Shown here in pieces: positions 42,816-51,811 of a stretch of 64,000 bases of DNA. Every line of letters starts with the position of its first letter. Position 1 is the first letter of the stretch. Source of the DNA: Henriciella algicola (GTDB lineage Bacteria > Pseudomonadota > Alphaproteobacteria > Caulobacterales > Hyphomonadaceae); NCBI RefSeq assembly GCF_003576245.1, contig NZ_QWGA01000008.1:310001-374000 (forward strand), given 5' to 3'. The translations under genes were made by a program, and so were the position numbers. The notes beneath the pieces are model-generated. The model worked only from the letters and a program-made list of their open reading frames with translations, had not been told where the DNA came from and did not search any database.

Positions 42816-44579
42816 ATGATGGATCTCGTTACGCACCTGTCGAAGGTATTCGAACAGGCATTTGAAGCTGAGGGCTTTGAAAACCGCTGGGGCGCTGTGC
42901 GCCGCTCGGACCGGCCGGAGCTTGCCGATTTCCAGTGCAATGGCTGCATGGGCGCTGCCAAATCCAAGGGCCTCGTGCCGCGAGATCTGGCCGCCACCAT
43001 CGCTGAGAAGGTGCAGGGCGACGAGGCGATTGAGCGCGTCGATGTTGCTGGCCCCGGCTTCCTGAACATCAAGGTGACGTCCGCTGCGCTGTCGCGTCAG
43101 GCCGAAGCGGTCCGCGCAGATGACAAGGCTGGCGGCGGTGCTGTCGTATCGCCTGAAAAGGTCGTGATCGACTTTGGCGGCCCGAACGTCGCAAAGCCGA
43201 TGCATGTCGGCCACCTTCGCTCTGCCGTCATCGGCGACACGCTCTGCCGTCTTTTCCGTTTCCTTGGTGAGGATGTGACGGGTGACGCGCACCTTGGCGA
43301 CTGGGGCCTGCAGATGGGCCACCTCATCACAGAGCTTCTCGCTGAGCAGCCAGACCTCATCTATTTCCGTCCCGACTTTTCCGGGCCTTATCCGGAAGAG
43401 TCGCCGGTCACGATCGAAGACCTCGGCCGTCTTTATCCGCAGGCCTCTGCCAAGGCCAAGGCCGACCCGGCCCGTAATGAGGCAAGCCAGCTTGCCGTCG
43501 CAGAGATGCAGGCCGGCCATCCCGGCTACCGCGCGCTGCTGCGCCACTTCATCAATGTGTCAGTCGAGGCGCTGAAGATCGACTACTCATTCCTGGGCGT
43601 CGAGTTCGACCTCTGGAAAGGGGAGAGCGATGTCGATGGGCTGATCCCCGGTATGGTGGAGGACCTGAAGGACAAGGGTCTCGCCAAACTGGATGATGGC
43701 GCATGGATCATCGACGTTGCCCGCGAGAGCGACAAGAAAGAAATGCCGCCCTTCATGGTCATCAATTCGCGCGGTGGCACCGGCTACCACGCGACCGACC
43801 TTGCGACGATCGTCGACCGGGTTGGGACGCTGCATCCCGATCGCATGCTCTATGTGGTGGACCAGCGTCAGGCGCTGCACTTTGAGCAAGTCTTCCGCGC
43901 TGCCGACATGGCAGGCCTCATGGCTGAGGATCGGCTGGAGCATATCGGCTTCGGCACGGTGAACGGCACGGACGGCAAACCGTTCAAGACGCGTGAAGGC
44001 GGCGTGCTTCGCCTCGCAGACCTCAACCGCATGGCGCTCGAAGAAGCTGAAAAGCGGATCGGTGAGACTGGCCTGTCCGGTGATATCGGTGAGGACGAAC
44101 GCGCAAAGATCGCCGCGCTAGTGGCGCGCGCCGCCCTTCGCTTTGCCGACCTGCAGAATGTGCGCACGACAAACTACGTCTTCGACCTGGAGCGGTTTAC
44201 CAGCTTTGAGGGCAAAACAGGCCCGTACCTTCTCTATGCAGCCGTGCGTATCAAATCGCTGCTGCGCCGCGCGAAGGAAGCTGGTCATGCCGCAGGCGAG
44301 ATCCGCGTCGAGAGCGACACTGAGCGCGCGCTGGTCCTGGCGCTCGATGGGTTCGCAGGCGCGCTCGAGCAGTCCCATGCAAAGCGCCAGCCGCACATCC
44401 TCTGTGAGCATGTCTATTCGCTCGCCCAGGCCTTCAGCGCGCTCTATGCCGCCCACCCGATTGCCAATGAAGAGGATGCGGCTCTTCGCGCCTCGCGCCT
44501 TGGCCTTTGTGAGGCTGTGCTGAAGCAGCTTGAGGCAGGCCTCGCCATTCTCGGCATCGAGGCGCCAGAGCGTATGTAG
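42816..44579 (+). CDS. argS: arginyl-tRNA synthetase
   Basis: 587 residues, class I synthetase charging tRNA-Arg. The N-terminal tRNA-binding domain is followed by the HIGH-type signature PNVAKPMHVGHLRSAVIGDT, the catalytic core (GDWGLQMGHLITELLAEQPD), an unusual ArgRS-type KMSKS region (TDGKPFKTREGGVLRLADLN), and the anticodon-binding DALR domain ending LKQLEAGLAILGIEAPERM. It is separated from ispH by the lipoprotein. A hairpin terminator follows 5 bp after the stop. Confidence 0.97.
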   Translation: MMDLVTHLSKVFEQAFEAEGFENRWGAVRRSDRPELADFQCNGCMGAAKSKGLVPRDLAATIAEKVQGDEAIERVDVAGPGFLNIKVTSAALSRQAEAVRADDKAGGGAVVSPEKVVIDFGGPNVAKPMHVGHLRSAVIGDTLCRLFRFLGEDVTGDAHLGDWGLQMGHLITELLAEQPDLIYFRPDFSGPYPEESPVTIEDLGRLYPQASAKAKADPARNEASQLAVAEMQAGHPGYRALLRHFINVSVEALKIDYSFLGVEFDLWKGESDVDGLIPGMVEDLKDKGLAKLDDGAWIIDVARESDKKEMPPFMVINSRGGTGYHATDLATIVDRVGTLHPDRMLYVVDQRQALHFEQVFRAADMAGLMAEDRLEHIGFGTVNGTDGKPFKTREGGVLRLADLNRMALEEAEKRIGETGLSGDIGEDERAKIAALVARAALRFADLQNVRTTNYVFDLERFTSFEGKTGPYLLYAAVRIKSLLRRAKEAGHAAGEIRVESDTERALVLALDGFAGALEQSHAKRQPHILCEHVYSLAQAFSALYAAHPIANEEDAALRASRLGLCEAVLKQLEAGLAILGIEAPERM

Positions 44580-44584
44580 CGACC

Positions 44585-44617
44585 GGTTAACAGAAGCGCC
44601 TGCTTCGTTAACCCTTT
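44585..44617 (+). terminator. hairpin after argS, probable terminator
   Basis: GGTTAAC-a-GAAGC (44585-44597) pairs with GCTTC-GTTAACC (44602-44613) with one bulge, followed by CTTTC. The 12-bp stem with weak T-run directly after argS suggests termination. Confidence 0.55.
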
Positions 44618-44735
44618 CAGCCCCGATTCAAGAGCCTGCGCCGCAAATCAGCGCTTCGGCCCGTCATGCCGGTAACCTTCGTGCAAGGCCTCTTTCCTAT
44701 GCTGCTCATGAAAGCGGCGCCTGAAGGAGAGCCTC

Positions 44736-45173
44736 ATGCTTAAAGACATCATCTCGGTGGCAGCAATTGAAACGGGCCTCGAAGAGCCGGTGGCTCGTCA
44801 CGCGGTCGGTATCGTCTTTAACGCAGCGCAGAGGCAGGGCAGCGACCTTATCGAACGCGTCTTCGCACAAGTGCCGGGTGCGCGGACGTTGTCGGCCTCA
44901 ACCGCGACCCGCGAAGGTTCTCCCCGCAGCCCGATTGCCCAGCTGATTGAACAGACCCTTGGCGGACGTCGCCACGTGTCCTTTGACATGTTTCTTCGTC
45001 TGCAGCGCGCAGGTCTCGGCCATGCCGAAATCGCGGCGCTCATGACATCGATCAGCCGCGTCCTAGGCACGCGATTCTCCCTCGGAGAGACGGCGCTTCT
45101 CGCGGCGCTCTTTGAAGGCAGCACGCCGGAAATGCCAGAAGAAGACCAGGGCCGCAGCAGCGCGGTCGCCTGA
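44736..45173 (+). CDS. conserved-looking helical protein of unknown function
   Basis: 145 residues, start MLKDIISVAAIETGLEEPVA with AAGGAGAG upstream. Mostly helical; it has repeating hydrophobic/charged patterns (GSDLIERVFAQVPGARTL, VSFDMFLRLQRAGLGHAEIA, ALLAALFEG) and a low-complexity acidic C terminus. The first half vaguely recalls DUF2267/DUF2780-type helical bundles. I cannot assign it. The gene stands alone between argS and the next short gene. Confidence 0.6.
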   Translation: MLKDIISVAAIETGLEEPVARHAVGIVFNAAQRQGSDLIERVFAQVPGARTLSASTATREGSPRSPIAQLIEQTLGGRRHVSFDMFLRLQRAGLGHAEIAALMTSISRVLGTRFSLGETALLAALFEGSTPEMPEEDQGRSSAVA

Positions 45174-45264
45174 CGGCTTAGCGACCACCTCAACATAACG
45201 ACATGCGCCGCTAGCGCTGCGAGAGGGCTTCCCAATCGCGGGCGCGCAGCTTAGCACCCATTGC

Positions 45265-45603
45265 ATGACGACAAGCGACCAGATCCAGACCCTTCCGTCC
45301 CTCACTGTCGAAACAGATAGCCGGGCGAGCTTTACCTCGGACGCACTTGATGCTGGCGCGCTATGTGCCCTGTCGATCCGGGCGATGCAGGCAGCGGCCG
45401 CCGCGCTTTCTGGCCCTGCGAGCGCGCAGCTAGTCTCCATCAGCCACGATGTGACGGGAAAACCCTTCGAAGGCGGAAGCGCGGCCATCGATAGCCGGAC
45501 GGATCGTCAGACACGTACACTGATTTTCATGGGGGCAGAGCTTTCCTCTGCGGCAGGTCTGCACATTCGATCCACCGCGATTTTCCGGCTGGACGCGGCC
45601 TGA
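45265..45603 (+). CDS. small hotdog-fold-like protein of unknown function
   Basis: 112 residues. The pattern of a long helix (TSDALDAGALCALSIRAMQA) followed by antiparallel strands (AQLVSISHDVTGKPFEGG, SRTDRQTRTLIFMGAELSSA, LHIRSTAIFRLDA) recalls the thioesterase/hotdog fold. No catalytic residue can be named. It sits upstream of an alpha/beta hydrolase and a double-hotdog thioesterase, which fits an acyl-related theme. Assignment is weak. Confidence 0.45.
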   Translation: MTTSDQIQTLPSLTVETDSRASFTSDALDAGALCALSIRAMQAAAAALSGPASAQLVSISHDVTGKPFEGGSAAIDSRTDRQTRTLIFMGAELSSAAGLHIRSTAIFRLDAA

Positions 45604-45740
45604 CTCCGGACGCCTGAGCAGATTGGCAACACCCTGCACGCTGCGTGCAGCACAGCCATCGTGTTTCACTTTACAACTCTTTCCGTGTGCGTGCAGACTC
45701 GGCGCCGGCTGATAGGAAAAAGGGGCTGGCGTCCGTCCAC

Positions 45741-46712
45741 ATGATGATGCACCGCCGAACAACTGAGGGCCCCGAAGAGGGGGCTCACGCCTCCGTCCAT
45801 TTCGGGGACGAATCGCGTGATCTCGCCGCGCTGTGGCTACATGCGACGGGCTTTAACGGCATGACCTACAAGTCGATGCTGGCCCCGCTTGGCGAACGCC
45901 ACCGGGTCGCCGCACTTGACATGCGCGGGCATGGCCTCACCAGCCTGCCTGCAGATCCGAAGACGCTGAAATCCTGGCATGTCTACCGCGATGATGTGAT
46001 CGACTTCCTCGAGAAGGAATCGACCGGACCTGTCGTGCTTGGCGGCCATTCCATGGGTGGTTGCGTCTCGCTTCTGGTGGCGGGCAAGCGGCCTGACCTT
46101 GTCGCTGGGCTCGTGCTGGTTGATCCGGTCGTGCTCAACCCGCGCTTTTACTTCTGGCTCCACGTCCTGCCTTTCGTGCGCCAGACCAACCAGATGTCGC
46201 GTCAGGCGAAGCGCCGCCGCGCCGAATTCACGAGCCGTGAGGCCGCCTATGAGGCCTATCACGGCAAGGGCGCCTTCAAGAGCTGGCGTGAGCCTTTCCT
46301 GAACGACTATCTCGAAGATGGCGTCCGGGAGACGACCAATGAAAAAGGCGAATCAGTCGTCAGGCTGACCTGTAACCCGGCCTGGGAGTCGGCGACCTTC
46401 TCTTCACAGCGCAACCAGCCCTGGGGCGCACTGAAGAAGATCGAAAAGGTACAAACGCCGATCGTCGTCTTCCGCCCGAACATCAAGCCAGTGATGACCA
46501 ACAAGGTCACCAATCTGATGATGGCGCATTACCGTGAGCTGGTCCTGCGGGAGCGTCCCGGCGCAAGCCACTTCCATCCGATGGAAGTGCCTTATGACGT
46601 GCGCGATGAGATGGCCCGCCAGATCGCCTATCTGATTGACGGCTACTCGCCCGCGGAAGACGGCCTGCTACGCCGCACCCTGCATGGGAGCCAGTGGGAC
46701 GATTACGACTAG
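45741..46712 (+). CDS. alpha/beta hydrolase
   Basis: 323 residues from the ATG at 45741; the frame runs back to a GTG at 45645. Catalytic elements: oxyanion LWLHATGFNG, nucleophile elbow VVLGGHSMGGCVSLLVAG with the Ser, the cap domain (~130-220, Arg/Lys-rich), and a late His in RPGASHFHPMEVPYDV. No substrate can be given. The gene ends 9 bp before the converging thioesterase. Confidence 0.85.
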   Translation: MMMHRRTTEGPEEGAHASVHFGDESRDLAALWLHATGFNGMTYKSMLAPLGERHRVAALDMRGHGLTSLPADPKTLKSWHVYRDDVIDFLEKESTGPVVLGGHSMGGCVSLLVAGKRPDLVAGLVLVDPVVLNPRFYFWLHVLPFVRQTNQMSRQAKRRRAEFTSREAAYEAYHGKGAFKSWREPFLNDYLEDGVRETTNEKGESVVRLTCNPAWESATFSSQRNQPWGALKKIEKVQTPIVVFRPNIKPVMTNKVTNLMMAHYRELVLRERPGASHFHPMEVPYDVRDEMARQIAYLIDGYSPAEDGLLRRTLHGSQWDDYD

Positions 46713-46721
46713 GCTTCTTGC

Positions 46722-47645
46722 CTAGAGTTTGAGGTTTCCGGGTGCGATCTCGGCCAGCTCTTCCATCAGGTCCGGCGGCGTTGCCATTGTCTTGCGCGTG
46801 ACCAGATCGAAGGTGACGGCGACCGCTTCGCTCGTCATCCAGGGACGCCCGGTCACAGGGTCGAGCATCCAGTGCGTGAGGGCGTGCACCTTTTCCTCAG
46901 CCCGCGACAGCGCGGTGCGGATCTGGAACAGCTCGCCAGCCTTTGGCCATCCGCGGAAGATAATCCGGTTCTCCAGAACGGCGGCGCCCATGCGGCTGCC
47001 TTCGACGGCCTGGGCGACTTTTTCGCGCCAGTTATACAGCAGGTTCGGCACTGAGTCGGAAACGCGGCCAATGAACCAGTGCGGCTTCATGCGGCCGAAC
47101 ACGTCGCAATGTGCCGGCTCGACCATGCCCTGACCGATCAGCTTGACGCCCCGGCTCTCTGCAACACCAAGCGTCACTTCCTCATTCGCGAGCGGTTCGA
47201 CACTGAGGTCGATGCCGCGCGGCGCTGTGGCTGCCGGTGGCTCTTCGATCAGGTCGGTCAGCGCCTTGCGGGTGCGGTCGCTCCACGGAAAGGGGCGCAT
47301 ATCGTCGGCCGACGCATGGATCAGCCTGGTGCGAAAAGCGGCAGCCGGCGTGCCGTCGCCATGAAGCAATTCCTGATAGACAGTGACCCGCGTCTCATCG
47401 ACGTCGAGGACGCAGCCGCGCATGTGTAGCGGGCGGCCGGGGTGAACCTCGCGCATGAAGCGGATGTGCTGTTCCAGCGGGATCAGCGTCGACGGCGATC
47501 CGGTCTGGTAGACATGGCTCATATGACAATGGGCGGCCAGCGTGCCGAGGCCTTCGAACGCCTTTTCCAGATAGATGCGGACATTCATATGCCCCATCTC
47601 ATCGCAGTCCCAGGTATTCGCGCTCCCCTTCCAAAGGTCGATCAA
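46722..47645 (-). CDS. double-hotdog acyl-CoA thioesterase-like protein
   Basis: 307 residues made of two thioesterase domains. The N-terminal copy has WDCDEMGHMNVRIYLEKAFE, the 4-hydroxybenzoyl-CoA thioesterase type motif with Asp and His. The C-terminal copy starts about residue 170 with QGMVEPAHCDVFGRMKPHWF, giving the same layout. It should cleave acyl-thioesters; specificity is unknown. It converges with the alpha/beta hydrolase, with 9 bp between stops. Confidence 0.8.
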   Translation of the reverse strand: MIDLWKGSANTWDCDEMGHMNVRIYLEKAFEGLGTLAAHCHMSHVYQTGSPSTLIPLEQHIRFMREVHPGRPLHMRGCVLDVDETRVTVYQELLHGDGTPAAAFRTRLIHASADDMRPFPWSDRTRKALTDLIEEPPAATAPRGIDLSVEPLANEEVTLGVAESRGVKLIGQGMVEPAHCDVFGRMKPHWFIGRVSDSVPNLLYNWREKVAQAVEGSRMGAAVLENRIIFRGWPKAGELFQIRTALSRAEEKVHALTHWMLDPVTGRPWMTSEAVAVTFDLVTRKTMATPPDLMEELAEIAPGNLKL

Positions 47646-47720
47646 GCTGGTTCCTCCGGCTGGCTTGGCCCTATCTTGTGGGGAGAGTTAGCCGCGCTCG
47701 GCGCGGGGGGCAACCTGTCG

Positions 47721-48206
47721 TCAGGCCGCGCAATCGCGGCAGATGCCGCGCGCTTCGATGACGGCCTGGCGCACCTGGAAACCTGCCGCCGCCGTTTCAG
47801 CCTTCAGCGCGTCATTGGTCGCAACGGCGTGCAGCTCTTCCGCTGCGCCGCATTTTTCGCAAATCAGGAAGACCGCAGAGTGTTTGTGGCTCGTATGGCC
47901 ACACGCGACATAGGCGTTGAGGCTCTCGATCTTGTGGGCGAGGCCCTGTTCCTGAAGGAAGTCCAGCGCGCGATAGACGGTTGGCGGTTTGGCCGCGCCT
48001 TCGCCGTCCAGATTGGCAAGCAGGTCATAGGCCTTTGACGGCTCATCGCTTTCCAGCAGGAGACGCAGCACCTTGCGGCGGATCTTCGTCAGGCGCTGGC
48101 CACGTTGCGCGGCGAGCGCTTCGGCCTCGGCAAGGAAGGTCTCCACATCCTGCGGGCTGCAGGGCGTGTTCGCATGGATGTGCGTATGTGCATCAGCGTG
48201 GGCCAT
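47721..48206 (-). CDS. Fur-family regulator, probable zinc uptake regulator Zur
   Basis: About 161 residues from the ATG at 48206; two earlier Mets are in frame. The Fur winged helix is LTKIRRKVLRLLLESDEPSK, then KPPTVYRALDFLQEQGLAHK. Two Cys pairs, CEKCG and CRDC at the C terminus, form the structural zinc site, and the central HTSHKHSAVF supplies the sensor site. The N terminus is His-rich (HADAHTHIHANTPC), unusual and suggestive of zinc. Sequence resembles Zur more than Fur or PerR. It is divergent from ompW; no Zur-box-like palindrome was seen between them. Confidence 0.8.
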   Translation of the reverse strand: MAHADAHTHIHANTPCSPQDVETFLAEAEALAAQRGQRLTKIRRKVLRLLLESDEPSKAYDLLANLDGEGAAKPPTVYRALDFLQEQGLAHKIESLNAYVACGHTSHKHSAVFLICEKCGAAEELHAVATNDALKAETAAAGFQVRQAVIEARGICRDCAA

Positions 48207-48392
48207 GACCATCAATGTCGGATGTTTCGAGCGGAATTTCCAGTCAGAAACGCTGTCTCAGCCTTCGTCGATACGGTGAGATGCGTAGTCGGGCGCATAT
48301 GACGCGCGGTATGGAGGCGCGCGACAGAGAGGCCAATATTCCGTTTCACGACAAGTGTTTAGCTCGCCTCATCATCAATGAGGAAGGGTCTC

Positions 48393-49091
48393 ATGAAACT
48401 TCATATTCTTGCCGGGCTCGCTGCGGCGACAGCTCTTGTTTCCACCGCGCCAGCCTTTGCCGAACCGGGCGACTGGATGGTCCGTGGCCGCGTTCTCGGC
48501 GTTCTGCCCGATGAGAGCGGCGCGCTCAGCGTCGGCAACACACGCCTGCCGGGCACGGTCGACATTGGCGACCAGTACGTCCCAGAACTCGATATCACCT
48601 ACTTCTTCACCGACCACATCGCTGCAGAGCTGATTCTTGGTGTGACGCCCCACGATGTGAAGGCGACGAATGTCACCATTCCGGGCGTGATGACCAATGC
48701 GACGGTCGACCTTGGCGATGTTTGGCTGCTGCCACCGACGCTAACCCTGCAATACCACTTCGATACCGGATCCGCCTTCAAGCCCTATGTCGGGGCAGGG
48801 GTAAACGCGACCTTCTTCTTCAACGAAGACGAAGGCCCGGTAGCGGATGCGATTGATTACGATCCGACCGTCGGTTTCGCCCTGCAGGCAGGCTTTGACT
48901 ATGACCTTGACGGCGTCGAGGGCGGCTGGGCCTTCAACGCGGATATCAAGAAAGTCTGGATTGAGCCGGATGTGAAGGTGAATCTCACCAGCGCCCTGGG
49001 CCCTGCTCTTGGTACCGCGCCGGTCATCGTGAACGCCGATGTCGAGATCAACCCGGTCATTGTCGGGCTAGGCCTCGGCTACCGTTTCTAG
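48393..49091 (+). CDS. OmpW-family outer membrane protein
   Basis: 232 residues from the ATG at 48393 (AGGAAGGG 5 bases upstream). Signal peptide MKLHILAGLAAATALVSTAP ends at AFA; the mature part begins EPGDWMVRGRVLGVLPDES. The 8-stranded barrel signatures include LDITYFFTDHIAAELILGVT and LPPTLTLQYHF, and the C terminus VGLGLGYRF ends in the required aromatic Phe. OmpW proteins form narrow hydrophobic channels. Its position beside Zur raises the possibility of metal-related regulation, but no operator was found. Confidence 0.92.
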   Translation: MKLHILAGLAAATALVSTAPAFAEPGDWMVRGRVLGVLPDESGALSVGNTRLPGTVDIGDQYVPELDITYFFTDHIAAELILGVTPHDVKATNVTIPGVMTNATVDLGDVWLLPPTLTLQYHFDTGSAFKPYVGAGVNATFFFNEDEGPVADAIDYDPTVGFALQAGFDYDLDGVEGGWAFNADIKKVWIEPDVKVNLTSALGPALGTAPVIVNADVEINPVIVGLGLGYRF

Positions 49092-49130
49092 CTGCGCCTT
49101 ACGCACCTCCGATACAGCTAGGAAAACTGA

Positions 49131-49163
49131 AAGGCCCTCTGCAGGAAGCAGGGGGCCATTTTT
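49131..49163 (+). terminator. intrinsic terminator of ompW
   Basis: GGCCCTCTGC (49133-49142) pairs with GCAGGGGGCC (49148-49157) with one G-T wobble and a 5-base loop, followed by ATTTTTG. Confidence 0.85.
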
Positions 49164-49171
49164 GTAGGGAA

Positions 49172-49612
49172 CTAGATGGCCGGACAGGCACCGCCATTTT
49201 CGCGCATGCCGTCCAGCATGCCGTTTACGACACGGTTAAAGGTCGACAGATTGTCAGCGAAGGTCTGGCCGTCACCTGCGCCAGCATCTTCAGGCAGCAA
49301 GGCGCCAGAGACGAGCGCGTCTGTTGCTTCCTTGGCGCTTTCATCAGCCGATGACATGCGCGTCGACACACGCTCGAAGAAGGTCGCGATCATCTCACGC
49401 TCATCGCCGCCATCGTCGAGCGTCGCTTCGAGACACGTACAGGCGGCGTCCGGCGTCGTGTCAGCTTCGCGAAGGTTCGGGCTGAGCGAGCGGTCACCGA
49501 GCACAATTCGGCACTGATTGAACATCTCTGCCTTGTCTCCATCGCTGGTGCCGCAGGCTGGCAGGATAAGCGATGCGCCGATCAGGCATGAGGCGAGGAT
49601 TGTATTTTTCAT
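49172..49612 (-). CDS. lipoprotein of unknown function
   Basis: 146 residues from the ATG at 49612 with the lipoprotein signal MKNTILASCLIGASLILPAC (Cys at residue 20). The frame extends further upstream, but the signal peptide fixes the start. The mature part has a conserved-looking Cys pair (AACTCLEATLDDGGDE) and helices enriched in Asp/Glu, ending with a Cys near the C terminus. I cannot assign a family. It is the gene between ompW and the ZIP transporter. Confidence 0.7.
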   Translation of the reverse strand: MKNTILASCLIGASLILPACGTSDGDKAEMFNQCRIVLGDRSLSPNLREADTTPDAACTCLEATLDDGGDEREMIATFFERVSTRMSSADESAKEATDALVSGALLPEDAGAGDGQTFADNLSTFNRVVNGMLDGMRENGGACPAI

Positions 49613-49724
49613 TATTGTGCTCCTGAGTTTGTCCGTGCGCAGCAGGCCTTGTCGCAGGTGAGACCCGCGCCGCTTCACCAGACTTAACGAAAATACAGAA
49701 AGCAGGGTTCCGCCCGCGACAACT

Positions 49725-50417
49725 CTAACCAAGGGCAGTCAGGCTGTAGGCGAGGACAAAACCGACCGCAGTCGCGAAACCGGCGAGCAAGTGATCTTCC
49801 CGGTAGGCCTGCGGGAAGACCTCTGTACCGAGAGAGGCAATCACCGCGCCGGCTGCGAATGCGCGAATAAGCGCGAGTGCTTCCTGCGGCGCACCTTGTA
49901 GCAGGAGATTGCCGATAATGGCGGACGCAGCGAGCATGGCGGCAGCTGCGGCCCAGAGGCCGAACGCCTTTGATTTCGACAGGCCGTCGTTTCGCATTTC
50001 CTTCGCGCCGCCTGCCGCTTCGGGAAGGTTGGACAGGAAAATCGACCCTGCAAGAGACGCGACCTGAAGCGGGCTTGCGCCAATCAGCGCGACACCCAGG
50101 GCGAGGTTTTCCGGGATTCCGTCCAGAGTGATCGCGGCGAGCAAACCTCCGCCACCGCCGCCAAATTTCTGCTTCACGAAGTAGTCGAGCACCAGAAACA
50201 CAACCGCGCCCAGCATGAGCGCGGCCATGACCCACAGGAGCGGCGCGTTTTGCGATGCTGGCTCGACAAGTTCAGAGACAACAGAGACGATCAGCGCGCC
50301 GCCTGCGGTCGCAATAAGGAAGCCTTCAACCCGTTTTGGAAGCGCGCCGAACAGGCCCCAGGCCGCCCCGGCCAGCAGGGCGGACGTCACCACGATGACG
50401 ACAATAGCCATGGTCAT
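49725..50417 (-). CDS. ZIP-family metal transporter
   Basis: 230 residues with about seven to eight membrane segments. ZIP proteins bring zinc or other divalent metals into the cytoplasm. The usual TM4 HNxPEG appears as ITLDGIPENLALGVAL, with Asp in place of His, and the TM5 motif as FLSNLPEAAGG. A Gly-rich loop (FGGGGGGLLAAITL) precedes TM4. The gene has a good AAGGAG site 10 bases before the ATG. Closeness to a Zur-type regulator (2 kb) supports zinc, but the altered ligands could change specificity. Confidence 0.8.
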   Translation of the reverse strand: MTMAIVVIVVTSALLAGAAWGLFGALPKRVEGFLIATAGGALIVSVVSELVEPASQNAPLLWVMAALMLGAVVFLVLDYFVKQKFGGGGGGLLAAITLDGIPENLALGVALIGASPLQVASLAGSIFLSNLPEAAGGAKEMRNDGLSKSKAFGLWAAAAAMLAASAIIGNLLLQGAPQEALALIRAFAAGAVIASLGTEVFPQAYREDHLLAGFATAVGFVLAYSLTALG

Positions 50418-50477
50418 GTGCGCGTATCTCCTTGCCGGACTAGACGGCCAAGGACGCAGACAGTTCCGGATGCCGCC

Positions 50478-51659
50478 CTAGAGACCGAGCTGGCGTGAGG
50501 CGAGGTCGCGCATGATCTCTTCAGAGCCGCCGCCAATCGCCATGACGCGGACCTCGCGGTAGATGCGTTCCACCCGGTGACCGCGGATAAAGCCCGCGCC
50601 GCCGAGGATCTGCATCGCCTCGCGCGCGCAGAACTCCATCGTCTCGGTCGCCTGCACTTTCAGCATGGCAAGCTCTGCGATCGGCTGTTCGCCGTTCTGG
50701 ACCCGCCAGGTCAGCTGGTCGAGCATGGCGGTGGTCGCCCAGACCTTCTGGCACATGGCCGCGATCTTGTGGCGGATGACCTGATGGTCGGCGAGACGCT
50801 TGCCGAATGTCTGACGCTGCTGGGCCCAGGCAGCGGCGTCCTCGATACAGACACGCGCACAGGCAGCGGCCTGCGCGGCCATGCCGAGACGCTCACCATT
50901 GAAGTTTGCCATGATGCTGACAAAGCCGCGGTCGACTTCGCCAATCAGGTTTTCAGGCGGTACGAAGACATCATCGAAATGGATGGTGGCGGTATCGGAC
51001 GCCCACCAGCCCATCTTCGGCAAGGCGGTGCGCGAGACACCTTCGGCCTCAAGGTCGATCAGCATGAGCGAGATGCCGCCCATGCCTTCGCCGCCTGTGC
51101 GCACAGCGGTCGTCAGCCATTTCGACGTGCAACCGCCCGTAATGTAGGTCTTCGACCCGTTCACGACCCAGCCATTGCCAGAGCGTTTGGCGCTGGTCTT
51201 CAGCTGCGCGACGTCAGACCCGCCGCCCGGCTCCGTGATGCCGAGGCTGATCTGCTTCTTGCCGGAGAGGACCTGCGGCGCGATTTCGCGCTTCATGTCC
51301 TCACTGCCGCCCACCATGACAGGGGGCAGGCCGATGCCGTGGATCATCAGGGCAGAGGATACACCGCCCGCACCCATGCGGGCCAGTTCCTCGGACGTGA
51401 CAGTGCCGTGGAAGCGGTCAAAGTCCGTGCCTGCGCCGCCATATTCCTCGGGATAGCCCATGCCGATCAGGCCAGCTTCCGCCGCCTTGGGATAGACGTC
51501 GCGCGGGATCTGCCCGGCCGCTTCCCATTCCTCGATGTGGGGAACGAGTTCCTTTTCCACGAAGGCGCGAACGGACTTGCGCCAGATGGAATGGGTATCG
51601 TCCATCCAGGGGGCTGGGGGACGAAGACTGTCGAAGGTGATTTCTTGTGCTTTTGCCAT
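50478..51659 (-). CDS. acyl-CoA dehydrogenase
   Basis: 393 residues from the ATG at 51659 (MAKAQEITFDSLRPPAPWMD). FAD enzyme oxidising acyl-CoA. It shows AGLIGMGYPEEYGGAGTDFD, LGITEPGGGSDVAQLKTSAK, NGSKTYITGGCTSKWLTTAV, RQTFGKRLADHQVIRHKIAA and the C-terminal AIGGGSEEIMRDLASRQLGL. This is the single-gene type, distinct from the pair at 30796/32368. The upstream neighbour is the divergent rhomboid gene. Confidence 0.92.
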   Translation of the reverse strand: MAKAQEITFDSLRPPAPWMDDTHSIWRKSVRAFVEKELVPHIEEWEAAGQIPRDVYPKAAEAGLIGMGYPEEYGGAGTDFDRFHGTVTSEELARMGAGGVSSALMIHGIGLPPVMVGGSEDMKREIAPQVLSGKKQISLGITEPGGGSDVAQLKTSAKRSGNGWVVNGSKTYITGGCTSKWLTTAVRTGGEGMGGISLMLIDLEAEGVSRTALPKMGWWASDTATIHFDDVFVPPENLIGEVDRGFVSIMANFNGERLGMAAQAAACARVCIEDAAAWAQQRQTFGKRLADHQVIRHKIAAMCQKVWATTAMLDQLTWRVQNGEQPIAELAMLKVQATETMEFCAREAMQILGGAGFIRGHRVERIYREVRVMAIGGGSEEIMRDLASRQLGL

Positions 51660-51811
51660 GCGCGCGATGGTGTCCAGACGCGCAGCGAAATCAATTCGTG
51701 ACGCAGGGGCAGGTTTTCGCAGAAAGTGAAGACACTGTAACACCTCGCTGCCTTTACCGTGCCGCATTGTGTGTCTTAGATGTCACTGTGCGATATCATA
51801 CTTCCCCCGAG

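Noticed and set aside
42243-43547. A 434-codon open frame on the minus strand
   Set aside because: It is antisense to the lipoprotein gene and argS, both with clear family motifs.
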